A stretch of 63,574 nucleotides of DNA from Sphingobacteriaceae bacterium. Lineage in GTDB: Bacteria > Bacteroidota > Bacteroidia > Sphingobacteriales > Sphingobacteriaceae. The stretch covers positions 1-63,574 of the forward strand of contig CANKAT010000009.1 of NCBI GenBank assembly GCA_947479815.1, given 5' to 3'. The position numbers and the translations under genes are program-made. Below, in pieces: positions 36,656-45,767 of the stretch; positions within the stretch are counted from its first letter, which is position 1, and each line of letters opens with the position of its first letter. The notes under the pieces are model-generated. The model made no database searches. It was not told the origin of the DNA and was given only the letters and a program-made list of their open reading frames with translations.

Positions 36656-37429
36656 ATGAAAGGTAAAGTTGCTCTGATTACAGGAAGTACTAGCGGGATT
36701 GGGCTAGGAATTGCCAGGGCTTTTGCAAATGCAGGCTTTAACCTTGTTATTCATGGACTTGAATCAGATGGTGCCGAAATTGCCCAGACTATTGCTATTC
36801 AATATAATGTTGAAACCTATTATTCATCGGCTAATCTTCTAAACCCTTCCGAAATTGAAGAGATGATTGCAGCTGCCCTTGCCAAATTTGGAACCATTGA
36901 TGTGCTGATTAATAATGCTGGAATTCAGCATGTATCAGCCATTGAAAATTTTCCTCTTGCCAAGTGGAATGATATTATCAGCATAAATTTAACGGCTTCT
37001 TTCTGCACTTCTAAGTCTGTATGGGAAGGCATGAAGCAAAATAAATGGGGAAGGATCATTAATATTTCTTCAGCACACGGACTAGTAGGATCTGAATTTA
37101 AATCAGCTTATGTTGCCTCAAAACATGGCTTAATTGGCCTGACCAAGGTATTAGCTCTAGAAGGCGCTGAATTTGGAATTACAGCGAATGCTATCTGTCC
37201 TGGTTTTGTGCAAACTCCCTTGGTGAATAAGCAGATCGCTGATCTTTCCAAACAGCAGAATGTTTCAGAAACAGAAATAATTCAGAAACATATTTTGAAA
37301 AAACACGCTGTTAAAGAGTTTGTTAGCATCGATGCGATTGCAGCACTTTGCTTATTTTTAGCCTCAGAAAATGCTTCTATGATTACAGGTACTTCAATGC
37401 CTGTAGATGGGGGCTGGACTGCGAGTTAG
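36656..37429 (+). CDS. SDR-family 3-hydroxybutyrate dehydrogenase-like oxidoreductase
   Basis: 257 residues. The cofactor site is ALITGSTSGIGLG, NNAG is present, the catalytic Ser lies in ISSAHG and the Tyr/Lys pair in YVASKHG. NAICPGFVQTPLV and SMPVDGGW match D-3-hydroxybutyrate dehydrogenases. It begins 9 bases after the FAD/Fe-S gene and is the last gene of the co-directional island; convergent transcription starts just beyond. The substrate may be any short (R)-3-hydroxy acid. Confidence 0.9.
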   Translation: MKGKVALITGSTSGIGLGIARAFANAGFNLVIHGLESDGAEIAQTIAIQYNVETYYSSANLLNPSEIEEMIAAALAKFGTIDVLINNAGIQHVSAIENFPLAKWNDIISINLTASFCTSKSVWEGMKQNKWGRIINISSAHGLVGSEFKSAYVASKHGLIGLTKVLALEGAEFGITANAICPGFVQTPLVNKQIADLSKQQNVSETEIIQKHILKKHAVKEFVSIDAIAALCLFLASENASMITGTSMPVDGGWTAS

Positions 37430-37433
37430 TTCC

Positions 37434-37451
37434 TGCCGGATCATTCCGGCA
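37434..37451. repeat. Perfect palindrome at the end of the island
   Basis: TGCCGGA-TCAT-TCCGGCA forms a 7-bp stem between two convergent genes, flanked by CC and TGACAGG. There is no T-tract. It resembles dispersed REP-like palindromes and could also aid transcription termination in both directions. Confidence 0.55.
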
Positions 37452-37496
37452 TGACAGGTATTGGATTAATTAATTCCGGGCTAGAATCGTAATACC

Positions 37497-37964
37497 CTAT
37501 CTTAATCTGTCTGATGATTTGATCAATTTCTCATCTTTTCTGATTCCTCTCAACGCAAGAATGACAAAAAATACACTCAGGGATGGAAGAATTACCCCCA
37601 GTCCATAATTTTCTGTTTGCAGGTTAATTACACCCAGGGCTTGTTTAGCAACTTGAACCAGCCAGAAACTAAAACCCAGAATTGCAACAATGCTCAGATA
37701 GCACATTTTAATCTGTTGATTCCGGTTTTTAAATAGAAAAATGGTAATAAATGGAATTAAACCCAGAATTACTGTCGCGATGGTTAAGGCCAGAAAAGCT
37801 TCCGTCTGCACGATTTGTCCGCTAACACTTTCCTGAACTCCAGTAATTTTTAAAGCCCGCGAAGAACCATCGGGATTATAAACCTGTAGATATGGAAATA
37901 AAAATAAACCGAAAATAGCTGCGGTTGCAAAAAATAGCCAGATGGTTTGTACTCGTTGAAGCAT
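37497..37964 (-). CDS. DUF4293 family four-helix membrane protein
   Basis: 155 residues with four hydrophobic segments (about 7-25, 55-77, 85-107, 118-140), starting MLQRVQTIWLFF, the hallmark of the Bacteroidota DUF4293 family. Function unknown. A -7 type element reading TATATTTG on the minus strand lies at 37982-37989, 18 bases before the start. It is convergent with the last gene of the catabolic island. Confidence 0.88.
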   Translation of the reverse strand: MLQRVQTIWLFFATAAIFGLFLFPYLQVYNPDGSSRALKITGVQESVSGQIVQTEAFLALTIATVILGLIPFITIFLFKNRNQQIKMCYLSIVAILGFSFWLVQVAKQALGVINLQTENYGLGVILPSLSVFFVILALRGIRKDEKLIKSSDRLR

Positions 37965-37981
37965 GATGACATTGTTTCATG

Positions 37982-37989
37982 CAAATATA
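37982..37989 (-). promoter_or_regulatory. TAnnTTTG promoter element for the DUF4293 gene
   Basis: TATATTTG on the minus strand matches the Bacteroidota -7 consensus TAnnTTTG. No good -33 TTTG at 19 bases was found. Confidence 0.45.
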
Positions 37990-38100
37990 TATTTTTTTTA
38001 TCCATCCTTAGCGTTCACACATGATTTACAGCTATCACAATTGATTATGTTTTGTAGATAAAAATATCGTCTTCCTCACCACTCTTTCCCTTTTCCGCAT

Positions 38101-38108
38101 TACCTTTG
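38101..38108 (+). promoter_or_regulatory. TAnnTTTG promoter element for truA
   Basis: TACCTTTG matches the -7 consensus and ends only 4 bases before the TTG start of truA, so the mRNA would be leaderless or nearly so. No TTTG was seen at the -33 position. Confidence 0.4.
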
Positions 38109-38112
38109 CAGC

Positions 38113-38877
38113 TTGGATACGGTACAGAGATATTTTATAGAAATTGCCTATAATGGAACAGCTTATCATGGATGGCAGATCCAGAAGAATGCGCTTTCTG
38201 TTCAGGAATTAGTCAATAAAGCACTTTCTACACTTTGTAGGCAGAATATAGAAACGCTTGGATGCGGGCGAACAGATACCGGTGTTCATGCAAGGCAGCT
38301 ATTTGCTCATGTGGATATTCCTGCTGACATTGATGTGCTCAACCCGCAGTTTCTGCTAAGTATAAACTCAATGCTTCCTTTTGATATTGTGGTCAAGCGT
38401 TTTATAAAAGTTGCTCCAAATGCACATGCCCGTTTTGATGCAAGCCTTCGTTCTTACGAATATCACATCCATTTCTCAAAAGATCCATTTCTTCATAATT
38501 TGTCGTGGCTATTACGTGATAAACCAGACCTAGCCCTCATGAACCAAGCAGCAGCTATTTTAATGGAATATAAAGATTTTAGTTGTTTCAGTAAATCAAA
38601 TACAAAAACACTGACCAATAATTGCCTGATTCAAAGAGCAGAGTGGGTAAAAACCAAAAATGGCATTGTATTTCATATTTCGGCCGATCGATTTTTAAGG
38701 AATATGGTTCGTGCAATTGTAGGAACCCTTATCAGAGTGGGAAAGAAGGAGATGGAAGTAGAGGATATCAGAAAGGTGATCGACAGTAAAAACAGATCTG
38801 TGGCTGGCGAGTCTGTTGCCGCATGCGGGCTATACCTAACAGAAGTAATTTATCCCTATTTATCACTTGAAAAATAA
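38113..38877 (+). CDS. truA: tRNA pseudouridine(38-40) synthase TruA
   Basis: 254 residues. It isomerises uridines 38-40 in the tRNA anticodon arm. The catalytic Asp is in GCGRTDTGVHA; other family motifs are YNGTAYHGWQ at the N-terminus, SYEYHI, and FLRNMVRAIVGTL near the C-terminus. The start is TTG at 38113; no ATG precedes the conserved RYFIEIAYNG block, so a TTG start is accepted. The length is normal. Confidence 0.95.
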   Translation: MDTVQRYFIEIAYNGTAYHGWQIQKNALSVQELVNKALSTLCRQNIETLGCGRTDTGVHARQLFAHVDIPADIDVLNPQFLLSINSMLPFDIVVKRFIKVAPNAHARFDASLRSYEYHIHFSKDPFLHNLSWLLRDKPDLALMNQAAAILMEYKDFSCFSKSNTKTLTNNCLIQRAEWVKTKNGIVFHISADRFLRNMVRAIVGTLIRVGKKEMEVEDIRKVIDSKNRSVAGESVAACGLYLTEVIYPYLSLEK

Positions 38878-38937
38878 ATTCACAACAATCAAGGCCCTTA
38901 AGAATAATAAAATTTGAATCAATATCTTCCAAACTAA

Positions 38938-40704
38938 ATGGCAAAAGTAAGCGGCAATGCAGTTGATGTAAATCTCCTGAAAAGGGTTTTTCGGTATGCC
39001 TATCCGTACCGTAGGATTTTTGCATGGTCAATTTTTTTGACCATCCTTCTGGCTGTTCTTGCACCTCTTCGGCCATGGCTCATTCAGTACACCCTGGATA
39101 AATATATTATTCTGAATGATAGTAGCGGATTGCTGAATATGAGCTTATTGATGGTTGGATTATTATTAATCCAAACTGGCGTTCAGTATTATCATACTTT
39201 TTTCACCAATGTACTTGGCCAGTCGGTGATCAAAGACCTTCGCGTCAATGTTTTTAATCATATCAGTAGCCTTAAACTTAACTATTTTGACCGTACACCT
39301 ATAGGGCAGCTGATTACCCGAACGGTTTCCGATTTAGAAACAATAGCAGATATATTTTCTGAAGGTTTGATTGTTATTGTGGGTGATGTATTACAGGTAG
39401 TTGCAATTATTGCCGTCATGCTTTATACCGACTGGGAACTTACAATCGTTATTTTAATTCCGATGCCCTTTTTAATGGTTGCATCGTACGTGTTTAAAGA
39501 AGCGATCAAATCTGCCTTTCAGGATGTAAGAACCCAAATATCAAATCTGAACACCTTTTTACAAGAGCATATTTCCGGAATCCGGATCATCCAATATTTT
39601 GCAAGGGAAGATCAGGAGATGCGGAAGTTCAGACAGATTAATGCCAAACATCGTGATGCTCATATCCGGTCAAACTGGTATTATTCAATCTTCTTTCCTG
39701 TAGTCGAAATCATTTCAGCAATCTCAATTGGCCTGTTGGTATGGTATGGCTCAAGATCCATTATATCTAATCAAATTTCTCCAGGTGTGGTGGTTTCGTT
39801 CATTATGTATATCAATATGTTATTCAGGCCTATCCGTGAACTTGCAGATAAGTTCAATACCCTACAAATGGGCATGGTTGGTGCTGAACGGATCTTCAAT
39901 GTACTGGATACCGACCAACGAACCGAAGATAAGGGGACACATAAACCATCTCATTTGAACGGAGATATACAATTTAAAAACGTGTGGTTTGCTTATACTG
40001 ATGAAAATTGGGTATTGAAGGATATTTCCTTTCATGTTAAACTCGGCGAAACCTTGGCATTGGTTGGAGCAACTGGTGCCGGTAAGTCTTCTACTATTAA
40101 TATTTTAAACCGTTTTTACGAAATTAATAAGGGTAGTGTATTGGTCGACGGAATTGATATTCGGGAGTATGAACTTAACTATCTCCGTTCAAATATTGCC
40201 ACCGTCTTGCAGGATGTTTTTCTTTTCTCGGATTCCATCGCCAATAATATCAATCTGAATAATCAGGAGATCGGCAGAGATGCACTAATGAAAGCTGCTC
40301 AAGATGTGGGTGCAGTAGAGTTCATCAACCGGCTACCTGGTGGTTTCGATTATGATGTGATGGAAAGAGGAGCTACTTTATCGGCTGGTCAGGCTCAGCT
40401 CATTTCCTTCATCCGAGCATTGGTTTATAACCCTCAGATTTTGGTTCTGGATGAAGCTACTGCTGCGGTTGATACTGAAACCGAGGAGCTTATTCAAAAG
40501 GCCATTAATAAACTGATGGAGGGTCGAACTTCAATCGTTATTGCCCATCGTTTGTCAACCATTCAAAATGCCGACCGAATCATTGTACTAGATCAAGGTG
40601 AGATCAAAGAAATGGGTACCCATCAGCAGCTATTAAAGCTCAATGGATATTATAAGCGCCTGTATGATCTGCAGTTTAACTCAGAAGGAATTGCCAAACG
40701 ATAA
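38938..40704 (+). CDS. ABC exporter half-transporter, MsbA/MDR type
   Basis: 588 residues: an N-terminal transmembrane domain with about six helices (20-320) and a C-terminal nucleotide-binding domain. Walker A is GATGAGKSS, the signature is LSAGQAQLISF (SAGQ in place of SGGQ), Walker B is LVLDEATAAVD and the switch His is in AHRLS. Acts as a homodimer or heterodimer exporting lipids, peptides or drugs. It lies 60 bases after truA. The substrate cannot be predicted. Confidence 0.93.
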   Translation: MAKVSGNAVDVNLLKRVFRYAYPYRRIFAWSIFLTILLAVLAPLRPWLIQYTLDKYIILNDSSGLLNMSLLMVGLLLIQTGVQYYHTFFTNVLGQSVIKDLRVNVFNHISSLKLNYFDRTPIGQLITRTVSDLETIADIFSEGLIVIVGDVLQVVAIIAVMLYTDWELTIVILIPMPFLMVASYVFKEAIKSAFQDVRTQISNLNTFLQEHISGIRIIQYFAREDQEMRKFRQINAKHRDAHIRSNWYYSIFFPVVEIISAISIGLLVWYGSRSIISNQISPGVVVSFIMYINMLFRPIRELADKFNTLQMGMVGAERIFNVLDTDQRTEDKGTHKPSHLNGDIQFKNVWFAYTDENWVLKDISFHVKLGETLALVGATGAGKSSTINILNRFYEINKGSVLVDGIDIREYELNYLRSNIATVLQDVFLFSDSIANNINLNNQEIGRDALMKAAQDVGAVEFINRLPGGFDYDVMERGATLSAGQAQLISFIRALVYNPQILVLDEATAAVDTETEELIQKAINKLMEGRTSIVIAHRLSTIQNADRIIVLDQGEIKEMGTHQQLLKLNGYYKRLYDLQFNSEGIAKR

Positions 40705-40754
40705 ATTATCCTGAAAATAAATTACCTTAGAACTTTAAGATTATTTTTCTTGTT

Positions 40755-42029
40755 ATGAAGAGAGTTGTATCACACCTAACCTTTCAGGTTTTAGTTGCCA
40801 TCGTTTTAGGAGTGCTAGTTGGTATTAATTTTCCAGGATTCGCACCTACTGCCAAATTGATCAGTCAAACCTTCATCAACATGATTAGCATGCTGATTGC
40901 ACCAATTATTTTTTTTACCATCGTTTTGGGTATTGCCCAGATGGGTGATATGAAAAAAGTAGGGAGAGTAGGTGGCAAGGCACTTCTTTATTTTGAGGTA
41001 ATTACTACGGTGGCCATCATCATTGGTCTGTTGGTTGCTAATATCTTCCAACCTGGTAAAGGGGTGGTGGTAAGTGCTTCAAGTGCAGATGCTTCCAAAA
41101 TACAAACCTACCAGGACTCTGCATCTGACATGAACTGGGTGGAGTTTTTTGCTCATATTGTTCCGAAGAACATTTTTGAATCTTTTGCTAAGGGAGATAT
41201 TCTGCAAATCTTGTTCTTTGCGGTTCTGTTTGGATTCGCACTGAGCCGCATGGGTTCTGCCGGCACTTCTTTGATTGGAACCTTTGAAAAATTATCGAAA
41301 GTGATTTTTAACATCATGAAGATGATTATGGTGCTTGCTCCATTTGGAGCTTTTGGAGGCATGGCATTTACCATAGGTACCTACGGGCTTGAAACGTTGT
41401 ATCCATTGGGTAAGTTGATGATCGCTGTATACATGACCATGATCCTGTTCATTTTCGGAGTGCTGAATCTGATTTGTTATCTGTATAAATTCAGTCTGTG
41501 GCAATTACTTAAATACATTCGCCAAGAAATTGTGATTGTTGTTGGTACATCTTCATCCGAATCGGTGCTGCCGAGTATAATTCTCAAGCTTGAAAAATTT
41601 GGTTGTTCAAAATCTGTCGTAGGATTAGTAGTCCCAACCGGATATTCCTTCAATCTAGATGGTACTTCCATTTACCTGTCGATGTCGGTGATTTTTTTAT
41701 CGCAGGTTTTCAATATTGACCTGAGTATCGGCCAGCAGATCACCATTATCGGGGTTTTGATGATCACCTCTAAAGGTGCTGCAGGCGTAACCGGAAGCGG
41801 TTTCATTGTATTGGCCTCAACATTAACAGCTCTAAAGGTGGTTCCTATAGAGAGTATTGCCATTTTATTGGGAGTAGATCGCTTTATGTCTGAAGCCAGG
41901 GCAATTACCAACCTGATTGGCAATGCAGTAGCTTCAGTTGTAATCGCTAAAAGCGAAAAAGAGTTTGATGAAAAGGCCTATAAACGAGCAATTGATCCTA
42001 ATGCTCCTGATGAGCTTATTGTAATTTGA
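40755..42029 (+). CDS. Dicarboxylate/amino acid:cation symporter (DAACS, GltP/DctA family)
   Basis: 424 residues with eight or so membrane spans plus two re-entrant hairpins. Family motifs: SSSESVLPSIILKLEKFG (hairpin 1 serine-rich segment), PTGYSFNLDGTSIYLSMSVIF, and a MSEARAITNLIGNAVAS segment before the C-terminus. It takes up glutamate, aspartate or C4-dicarboxylates with protons or sodium. It sits 50 bases after the ABC exporter and before sucD; no direct functional link to the catabolic island. Confidence 0.93.
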   Translation: MKRVVSHLTFQVLVAIVLGVLVGINFPGFAPTAKLISQTFINMISMLIAPIIFFTIVLGIAQMGDMKKVGRVGGKALLYFEVITTVAIIIGLLVANIFQPGKGVVVSASSADASKIQTYQDSASDMNWVEFFAHIVPKNIFESFAKGDILQILFFAVLFGFALSRMGSAGTSLIGTFEKLSKVIFNIMKMIMVLAPFGAFGGMAFTIGTYGLETLYPLGKLMIAVYMTMILFIFGVLNLICYLYKFSLWQLLKYIRQEIVIVVGTSSSESVLPSIILKLEKFGCSKSVVGLVVPTGYSFNLDGTSIYLSMSVIFLSQVFNIDLSIGQQITIIGVLMITSKGAAGVTGSGFIVLASTLTALKVVPIESIAILLGVDRFMSEARAITNLIGNAVASVVIAKSEKEFDEKAYKRAIDPNAPDELIVI

Positions 42030-42067
42030 AAAGGCTAAAATTCCTTTAATTCTTTTTGTCTTTACCT

Positions 42068-42098
42068 TTTGAGATTCTGAGCGATTCTGTTAGCTTTG
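42068..42098 (+). promoter_or_regulatory. Complete Bacteroidota promoter for sucD
   Basis: TTTG at 42068-42071, a 19-base spacer, then TAGCTTTG at 42091-42098: a full match to TTTG-N19-TAnnTTTG. The predicted leader to the ATG at 42118 is about 13 bases. Confidence 0.75.
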
Positions 42099-42117
42099 CG
42101 TTACAAAAAAATATTCA

Positions 42118-42993
42118 ATGAGTGTACTGGTTAATAAAAATTCAAAAGTAATAGTTCAGGGGTTCACTGGTAATGAAGGCACCTATCACGCCTCTCAGAT
42201 GATCGAGTATGGAACACAGGTTGTAGGTGGTGTAACTCCAGGTAAAGGCGGGCAAACACATCTTGACCGTCCGGTGTTTAACACGGTAAAAGATGCCGTA
42301 GATAAAGCAGGTGCCGATGTATCCATCATATTTGTACCACCGGCTTTTGCTGCTGATGCAATCATGGAAGCTGCTGAAGCAGGAATTAAGGTTATTGTTT
42401 GTATCACTGAAGGAATTCCTACAAAGGATATGATTCTGGTGAAAGAATATATTTCAGACAAAGATTGCCGATTGATTGGTCCGAATTGTCCGGGTATCAT
42501 CACTGCTGATGAAGCTAAGATTGGTATCATGCCAGGTTTTATCTTCAAAAAAGGTGGAGTAGGTATCGTTTCTAAATCTGGAACCCTTACTTATGAGGCT
42601 GTAGATCAGGTGGTTAAAGCAGGATTGGGTATTACAACTGCCATTGGTATTGGTGGTGACCCGATCATTGGAACTCCAACCAAGGAAGCGGTGATGTTAT
42701 TGATGAACGATCCTGAAACAAAAGGTATTGTCATGATTGGTGAGATTGGTGGTGGTATGGAAGCGGAAGCTGCTTACTGGATTAAAGAGCATGGTACTAA
42801 ACCTGTTGTTGGGTTCATCGCCGGGCAAACTGCGCCTCCGGGACGTAGAATGGGTCATGCTGGTGCAATTGTTGGCGGTGCTGATGATACTGCGGCTGCC
42901 AAGATGAAAATCATGAGAGAATGCGGTATTCGCGTGGTGGAGTCGCCGGCTGAGATCGGTGCTGCAATGGCTGAAGAACTTGCAAAACTATAA
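42118..42993 (+). CDS. sucD: Succinyl-CoA synthetase alpha subunit
   Basis: 291 residues, alpha subunit of the TCA-cycle enzyme that interconverts succinyl-CoA and succinate with ATP or GTP formation. The CoA-binding N-terminal domain shows [11 protein letters not shown] and [12 protein letters not shown]; the phosphorylated His is in [10 protein letters not shown]. The sucC partner is not adjacent, as is usual in this phylum. It has its own promoter and is followed by a terminator. Confidence 0.96.
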   Translation: MSVLVNKNSKVIVQGFTGNEGTYHASQMIEYGTQVVGGVTPGKGGQTHLDRPVFNTVKDAVDKAGADVSIIFVPPAFAADAIMEAAEAGIKVIVCITEGIPTKDMILVKEYISDKDCRLIGPNCPGIITADEAKIGIMPGFIFKKGGVGIVSKSGTLTYEAVDQVVKAGLGITTAIGIGGDPIIGTPTKEAVMLLMNDPETKGIVMIGEIGGGMEAEAAYWIKEHGTKPVVGFIAGQTAPPGRRMGHAGAIVGGADDTAAAKMKIMRECGIRVVESPAEIGAAMAEELAKL

Positions 42994-43014
42994 TTAGCCT
43001 AAGGCTAAGAAATT

Positions 43015-43041
43015 GAAAACCGGCTTCATGTCGGTTTTTTT
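43015..43041 (+). terminator. Intrinsic terminator after sucD
   Basis: AACCGGC-TTCAT-GTCGGTT followed by a run of T forms a short stem (one G-T wobble) 22 bases past the sucD stop. Confidence 0.75.
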
Positions 43042-43167
43042 ATGTCTTTTGAGTTTTGAATTCATTTCAATTTTTGATAAAATAACAATGGAATATACTA
43101 AGCTTGTATAATCTCTCTTGTTTTCGATAAGGAATGATGAATGCCTGTCATACCTATATTTTTTATC

Positions 43168-43252
43168 CTTTGCGTCTCTGCGTCTTTGCGAGCTTTACTG
43201 CTTTGATTGAATAATTTTAAAAAAAATGGTCTCGCAAAGACGCAAAGACGCG
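43168..43252. repeat. Dispersed inverted repeat of GCGTCTTTGCG type
   Basis: The left arm 43168-43192 (GCGTCTCTGCGTCTTTGCGAG core) and the right arm 43231-43252 (its complement, one mismatch over 21 bases) are separated by about 40 AT-rich bases. Each arm is itself a tandem of the CTTTGCGT unit. It occupies most of the 320-base gap between sucD and the RlpA-like gene; the remainder (43042-43167, 43253-43362) shows nothing else convincing. The minus-strand reading frame over it (43098-43280) is not a gene. Confidence 0.8.
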
Positions 43253-43362
43253 CTTGTATGACGGGAAAGAATAATCGCAAAAGGGTACAAATGCCAAGAT
43301 CCAGGACTTTGAATTTGCTCTTTTAGCTTAAAATAGCGATATTTGCATTTATTAACCAATAC

Positions 43363-43803
43363 ATGAAGCATATGAAAACCCTAATTTTTATAGTCTTCAG
43401 CTTTATTTCAGTTGCTACAGCCTCAGCTCAGCAAACAGATATACCGAAGGATACTTTACAGAAAGATAGCATTCAGGCAGACAGCATTCTTTCCTCTAAT
43501 TTACGTACTGTTCGTGGAAGGGCAACTTATTACGCAAGTAAATTTCAAGGTCGTCGAACCAGTAGCGGAGATATTTACAGTAATAATAAAATGACTGCAG
43601 CTCATCTAAAATTACCATTTGGTACCCTAGTGACTGTTACTAATCTTGATAATGGGCGTTCTGTTATTGTTCGGGTGAATGATCGCGGTCCGCATTCCAA
43701 GTCCTTTATGATTGATGTTTCACAGGCTGCAGCCAAAGAACTTGGTTTTTATGGTAAGGGAGTTGCAAATGTGACGATCAGCTATAAAATCCCAGAGAAC
43801 TAA
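43363..43803 (+). CDS. RlpA-like double-psi beta-barrel protein, exported
   Basis: 146 residues, or 143 if the second ATG at 43372 is used. The Sec signal ends TASAQQ. The mature domain has [22 protein letters not shown] and [18 protein letters not shown], the RlpA motifs around the catalytic aspartate region of septal lytic transglycosylases. It has no SPOR domain and no lipobox, so it is the short secreted form. The predicted role is to cut or bind denuded peptidoglycan in the envelope. A weak promoter (TTTG at 43314, GATATTTG at 43338) lies ahead. Confidence 0.88.
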   Translation: MKHMKTLIFIVFSFISVATASAQQTDIPKDTLQKDSIQADSILSSNLRTVRGRATYYASKFQGRRTSSGDIYSNNKMTAAHLKLPFGTLVTVTNLDNGRSVIVRVNDRGPHSKSFMIDVSQAAAKELGFYGKGVANVTISYKIPEN

Positions 43804-43879
43804 ATCATTGAACACTTTCCCAAATTGTAGGCTTCATGTCATATCTCCCTGCAGTTTCTACTCTTTCAAGCTGCCTTCC

Positions 43880-43887
43880 TATATTTG
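43880..43887 (+). promoter_or_regulatory. TAnnTTTG promoter element for msrB
   Basis: TATATTTG ends 7 bases before the ATG at 43895. The transcript would start at or next to that ATG, which also argues against the longer reading frame beginning at 43808. Confidence 0.55.
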
Positions 43888-43894
43888 CAATCAA

Positions 43895-44260
43895 ATGGGA
43901 TACAATAAATTAACACCAGAAGAAGAATACATTATCTTGCATAAGGGCACAGAAAGACCTTATACAGGCCAATATCTGGAGAATAAGCAATCAGGAATAT
44001 ATATATGCAGGCAATGTGACGCCTCTCTTTATCGCTCAGAAGATAAGTTTGATTCGCATTGTGGCTGGCCAAGTTTTGACGATGAAATAGCAGGTGCAGT
44101 AAAGAAACTGACCGACAGAGATGGTTATCGTACAGAAATACTTTGCAATAATTGCGGCGGGCATTTAGGTCATGTGTTTGAAGGTGAGAAACTTACTCCT
44201 AAAAATACACGCCATTGTGTGAATTCAATTTCTATGAAATTCATCCCATCACCAGGATAA
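43895..44260 (+). CDS. msrB: Peptide-methionine (R)-S-oxide reductase
   Basis: 121 residues from the ATG at 43895 ([20 protein letters not shown]). The frame is open from 43808, but the extra codons do not match the family and include a promoter element. Zinc-binding CRQC and CNNC pairs and the catalytic Cys in [13 protein letters not shown] are present; [10 protein letters not shown] and [11 protein letters not shown] are the family signature. It reduces methionine-R-sulfoxide in proteins. With no signal, it acts in the cytosol. Confidence 0.95.
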   Translation: MGYNKLTPEEEYIILHKGTERPYTGQYLENKQSGIYICRQCDASLYRSEDKFDSHCGWPSFDDEIAGAVKKLTDRDGYRTEILCNNCGGHLGHVFEGEKLTPKNTRHCVNSISMKFIPSPG

Positions 44261-44271
44261 TTTCCCAGTAT

Positions 44272-44952
44272 TTATTCTTTTTTAGCCCAGAATACTCCCC
44301 ACATTAAATATTTTGAAAGCAGGTCAACATCATTGAACCCTGCTTTTTTCAAATTTTCTAAATGCCAGCCAACCGGACTGTGAAAATCATGAGCATCCTG
44401 ATGCTCCATCCACATGTTCCAGTTTTCTTCTGTAGATCCTAGTTTTAGCGCCTCTGCCTTCCAGCATTCAATATTTTTGAAATAGATCTCATCAGTAATA
44501 CCCCGGGTTTGATCTGCAAAAATAAATAGCCCACCTTTTTTAAGAGATTGATAAACTTCCTTATAAAGTTTAAGCTTAAAGGGGTCTTCAACATGATGTA
44601 TGGCGATGCTCGACATGACCAAATCATAATTCCCCAGGGGAAGATTCATACTTTTAAAATCAGCCTGCAGATAGTTCATGTTTGATTTATTGCCAAATCT
44701 TTTCCTGCTTTCTTCTAAAATATCTTCAGAAAGATCCAGTGCATCGATCTGCGCATCAGGAAAGTATTCCAGTATTTTCTGAGTTAGATTGCCTGTTCCG
44801 CAACCTAGATCCAGAATACGTAAAGGCTTAAAATCAGGCTCAAGATACAGGAACATAGTGTTCAGTAGCTCGTCATATCTGGGTACACATTTTTTGATTA
44901 GGTCTGAGTATTTGCTACTCAGCTGATCATAAAAATCTTCTACATTTTCCAT
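44272..44952 (-). CDS. Class I SAM-dependent methyltransferase
   Basis: 226 residues. Motif I is ILDLGCGTGNLTQKIL, followed by the acidic strand-2 end IDALDLSEDIL and motif VMSSIAIHHVEDPFK. C-terminal part is Trp- and His-rich (WNMWMEHQDAHDFHSP). The methyl acceptor is unknown; small-molecule methyltransferases look like this. Convergent with msrB, divergent from fabG. Confidence 0.88.
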   Translation of the reverse strand: MENVEDFYDQLSSKYSDLIKKCVPRYDELLNTMFLYLEPDFKPLRILDLGCGTGNLTQKILEYFPDAQIDALDLSEDILEESRKRFGNKSNMNYLQADFKSMNLPLGNYDLVMSSIAIHHVEDPFKLKLYKEVYQSLKKGGLFIFADQTRGITDEIYFKNIECWKAEALKLGSTEENWNMWMEHQDAHDFHSPVGWHLENLKKAGFNDVDLLSKYLMWGVFWAKKE

Positions 44953-45023
44953 TTATCCTTCCTGAAATATTTAAGTATGATTTTTTTAATAAAAGTCCTA
45001 ATTTCACAGTTTTAATATTCATT

Positions 45024-45767
45024 ATGAAATTACTCGAAGGAAAAATAGCATTAATTACTGGAGCATCTAAAGGTATTGGACGAAAGATCGCAGAAAAATT
45101 TGCAGAGCATGGTGCTGATGTAGCATTTACTTATCTTTCTTCTGTAGAAAAGGGCGAAGCTCTTGAACAGGAATTGCAAAGTTTTGGTACCAAAGTGAAA
45201 GGTTATCGCTCAGATGCTTCAAAATTTGAAGAGGCTGAGAAACTGATTGAAGATATAGTAGCCGACTTTGGAACGCTTGATATCGTGGTAAATAACGCCG
45301 GAATAACCAAAGATGGTTTATTGATGCGCATGACTGAAGAGAACTGGGATGATGTATTGAATATCAATTTGAAATCTGTTTTTAATGTAACCAAAGCTGC
45401 TTCGAAAGTAATGATGAAGAACCGTAAGGGCTCGTTTATCAATATGAGTTCTGTTGTTGGGGTACAGGGTAATGCCGGACAGGCAAACTATGCAGCGTCA
45501 AAAGCAGGGATCATTGGTTTTTCAAAATCAGTAGCTAAAGAACTTGGATCAAGAAACATCCGCACCAATGTTGTAGCTCCTGGTTTCATCCGCACAGAAA
45601 TGACTGATGTACTTGACCCGAAAGTTGTGGAAGGATGGGCACAGGCAATACCCTTGAAACGCGCAGGCGAAACAGATGATGTAGCCAATTTATGCGTATT
45701 CCTAGGTTCTGATATGAGTGGGTATATTACCGGGCAGGTTATTCCTGTTGATGGGGGGATGTTGTAG
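45024..45767 (+). CDS. fabG: 3-oxoacyl-[acyl-carrier-protein] reductase FabG
   Basis: 247 residues. SDR fold with ALITGASKGIGRKIA, NNAGITKDGLLMRMTEENWDDV, MSSVVG, the catalytic YAASKAG and the usual GYITGQVIPVDGGML end. The TKDGLLMRM block is typical of true FabG and not of catabolic SDRs, so the fatty-acid synthesis role is well supported. It reduces 3-oxoacyl-ACP with NADPH in the cytosol. Its stop codon abuts a large microsatellite island. Confidence 0.94.
   Translation: MKLLEGKIALITGASKGIGRKIAEKFAEHGADVAFTYLSSVEKGEALEQELQSFGTKVKGYRSDASKFEEAEKLIEDIVADFGTLDIVVNNAGITKDGLLMRMTEENWDDVLNINLKSVFNVTKAASKVMMKNRKGSFINMSSVVGVQGNAGQANYAASKAGIIGFSKSVAKELGSRNIRTNVVAPGFIRTEMTDVLDPKVVEGWAQAIPLKRAGETDDVANLCVFLGSDMSGYITGQVIPVDGGML

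Noticed and set aside
43098-43280. Minus-strand 60-residue frame over the 43-kb inverted repeat
   Set aside because: Explained by the repeat; no family resemblance or start signal.
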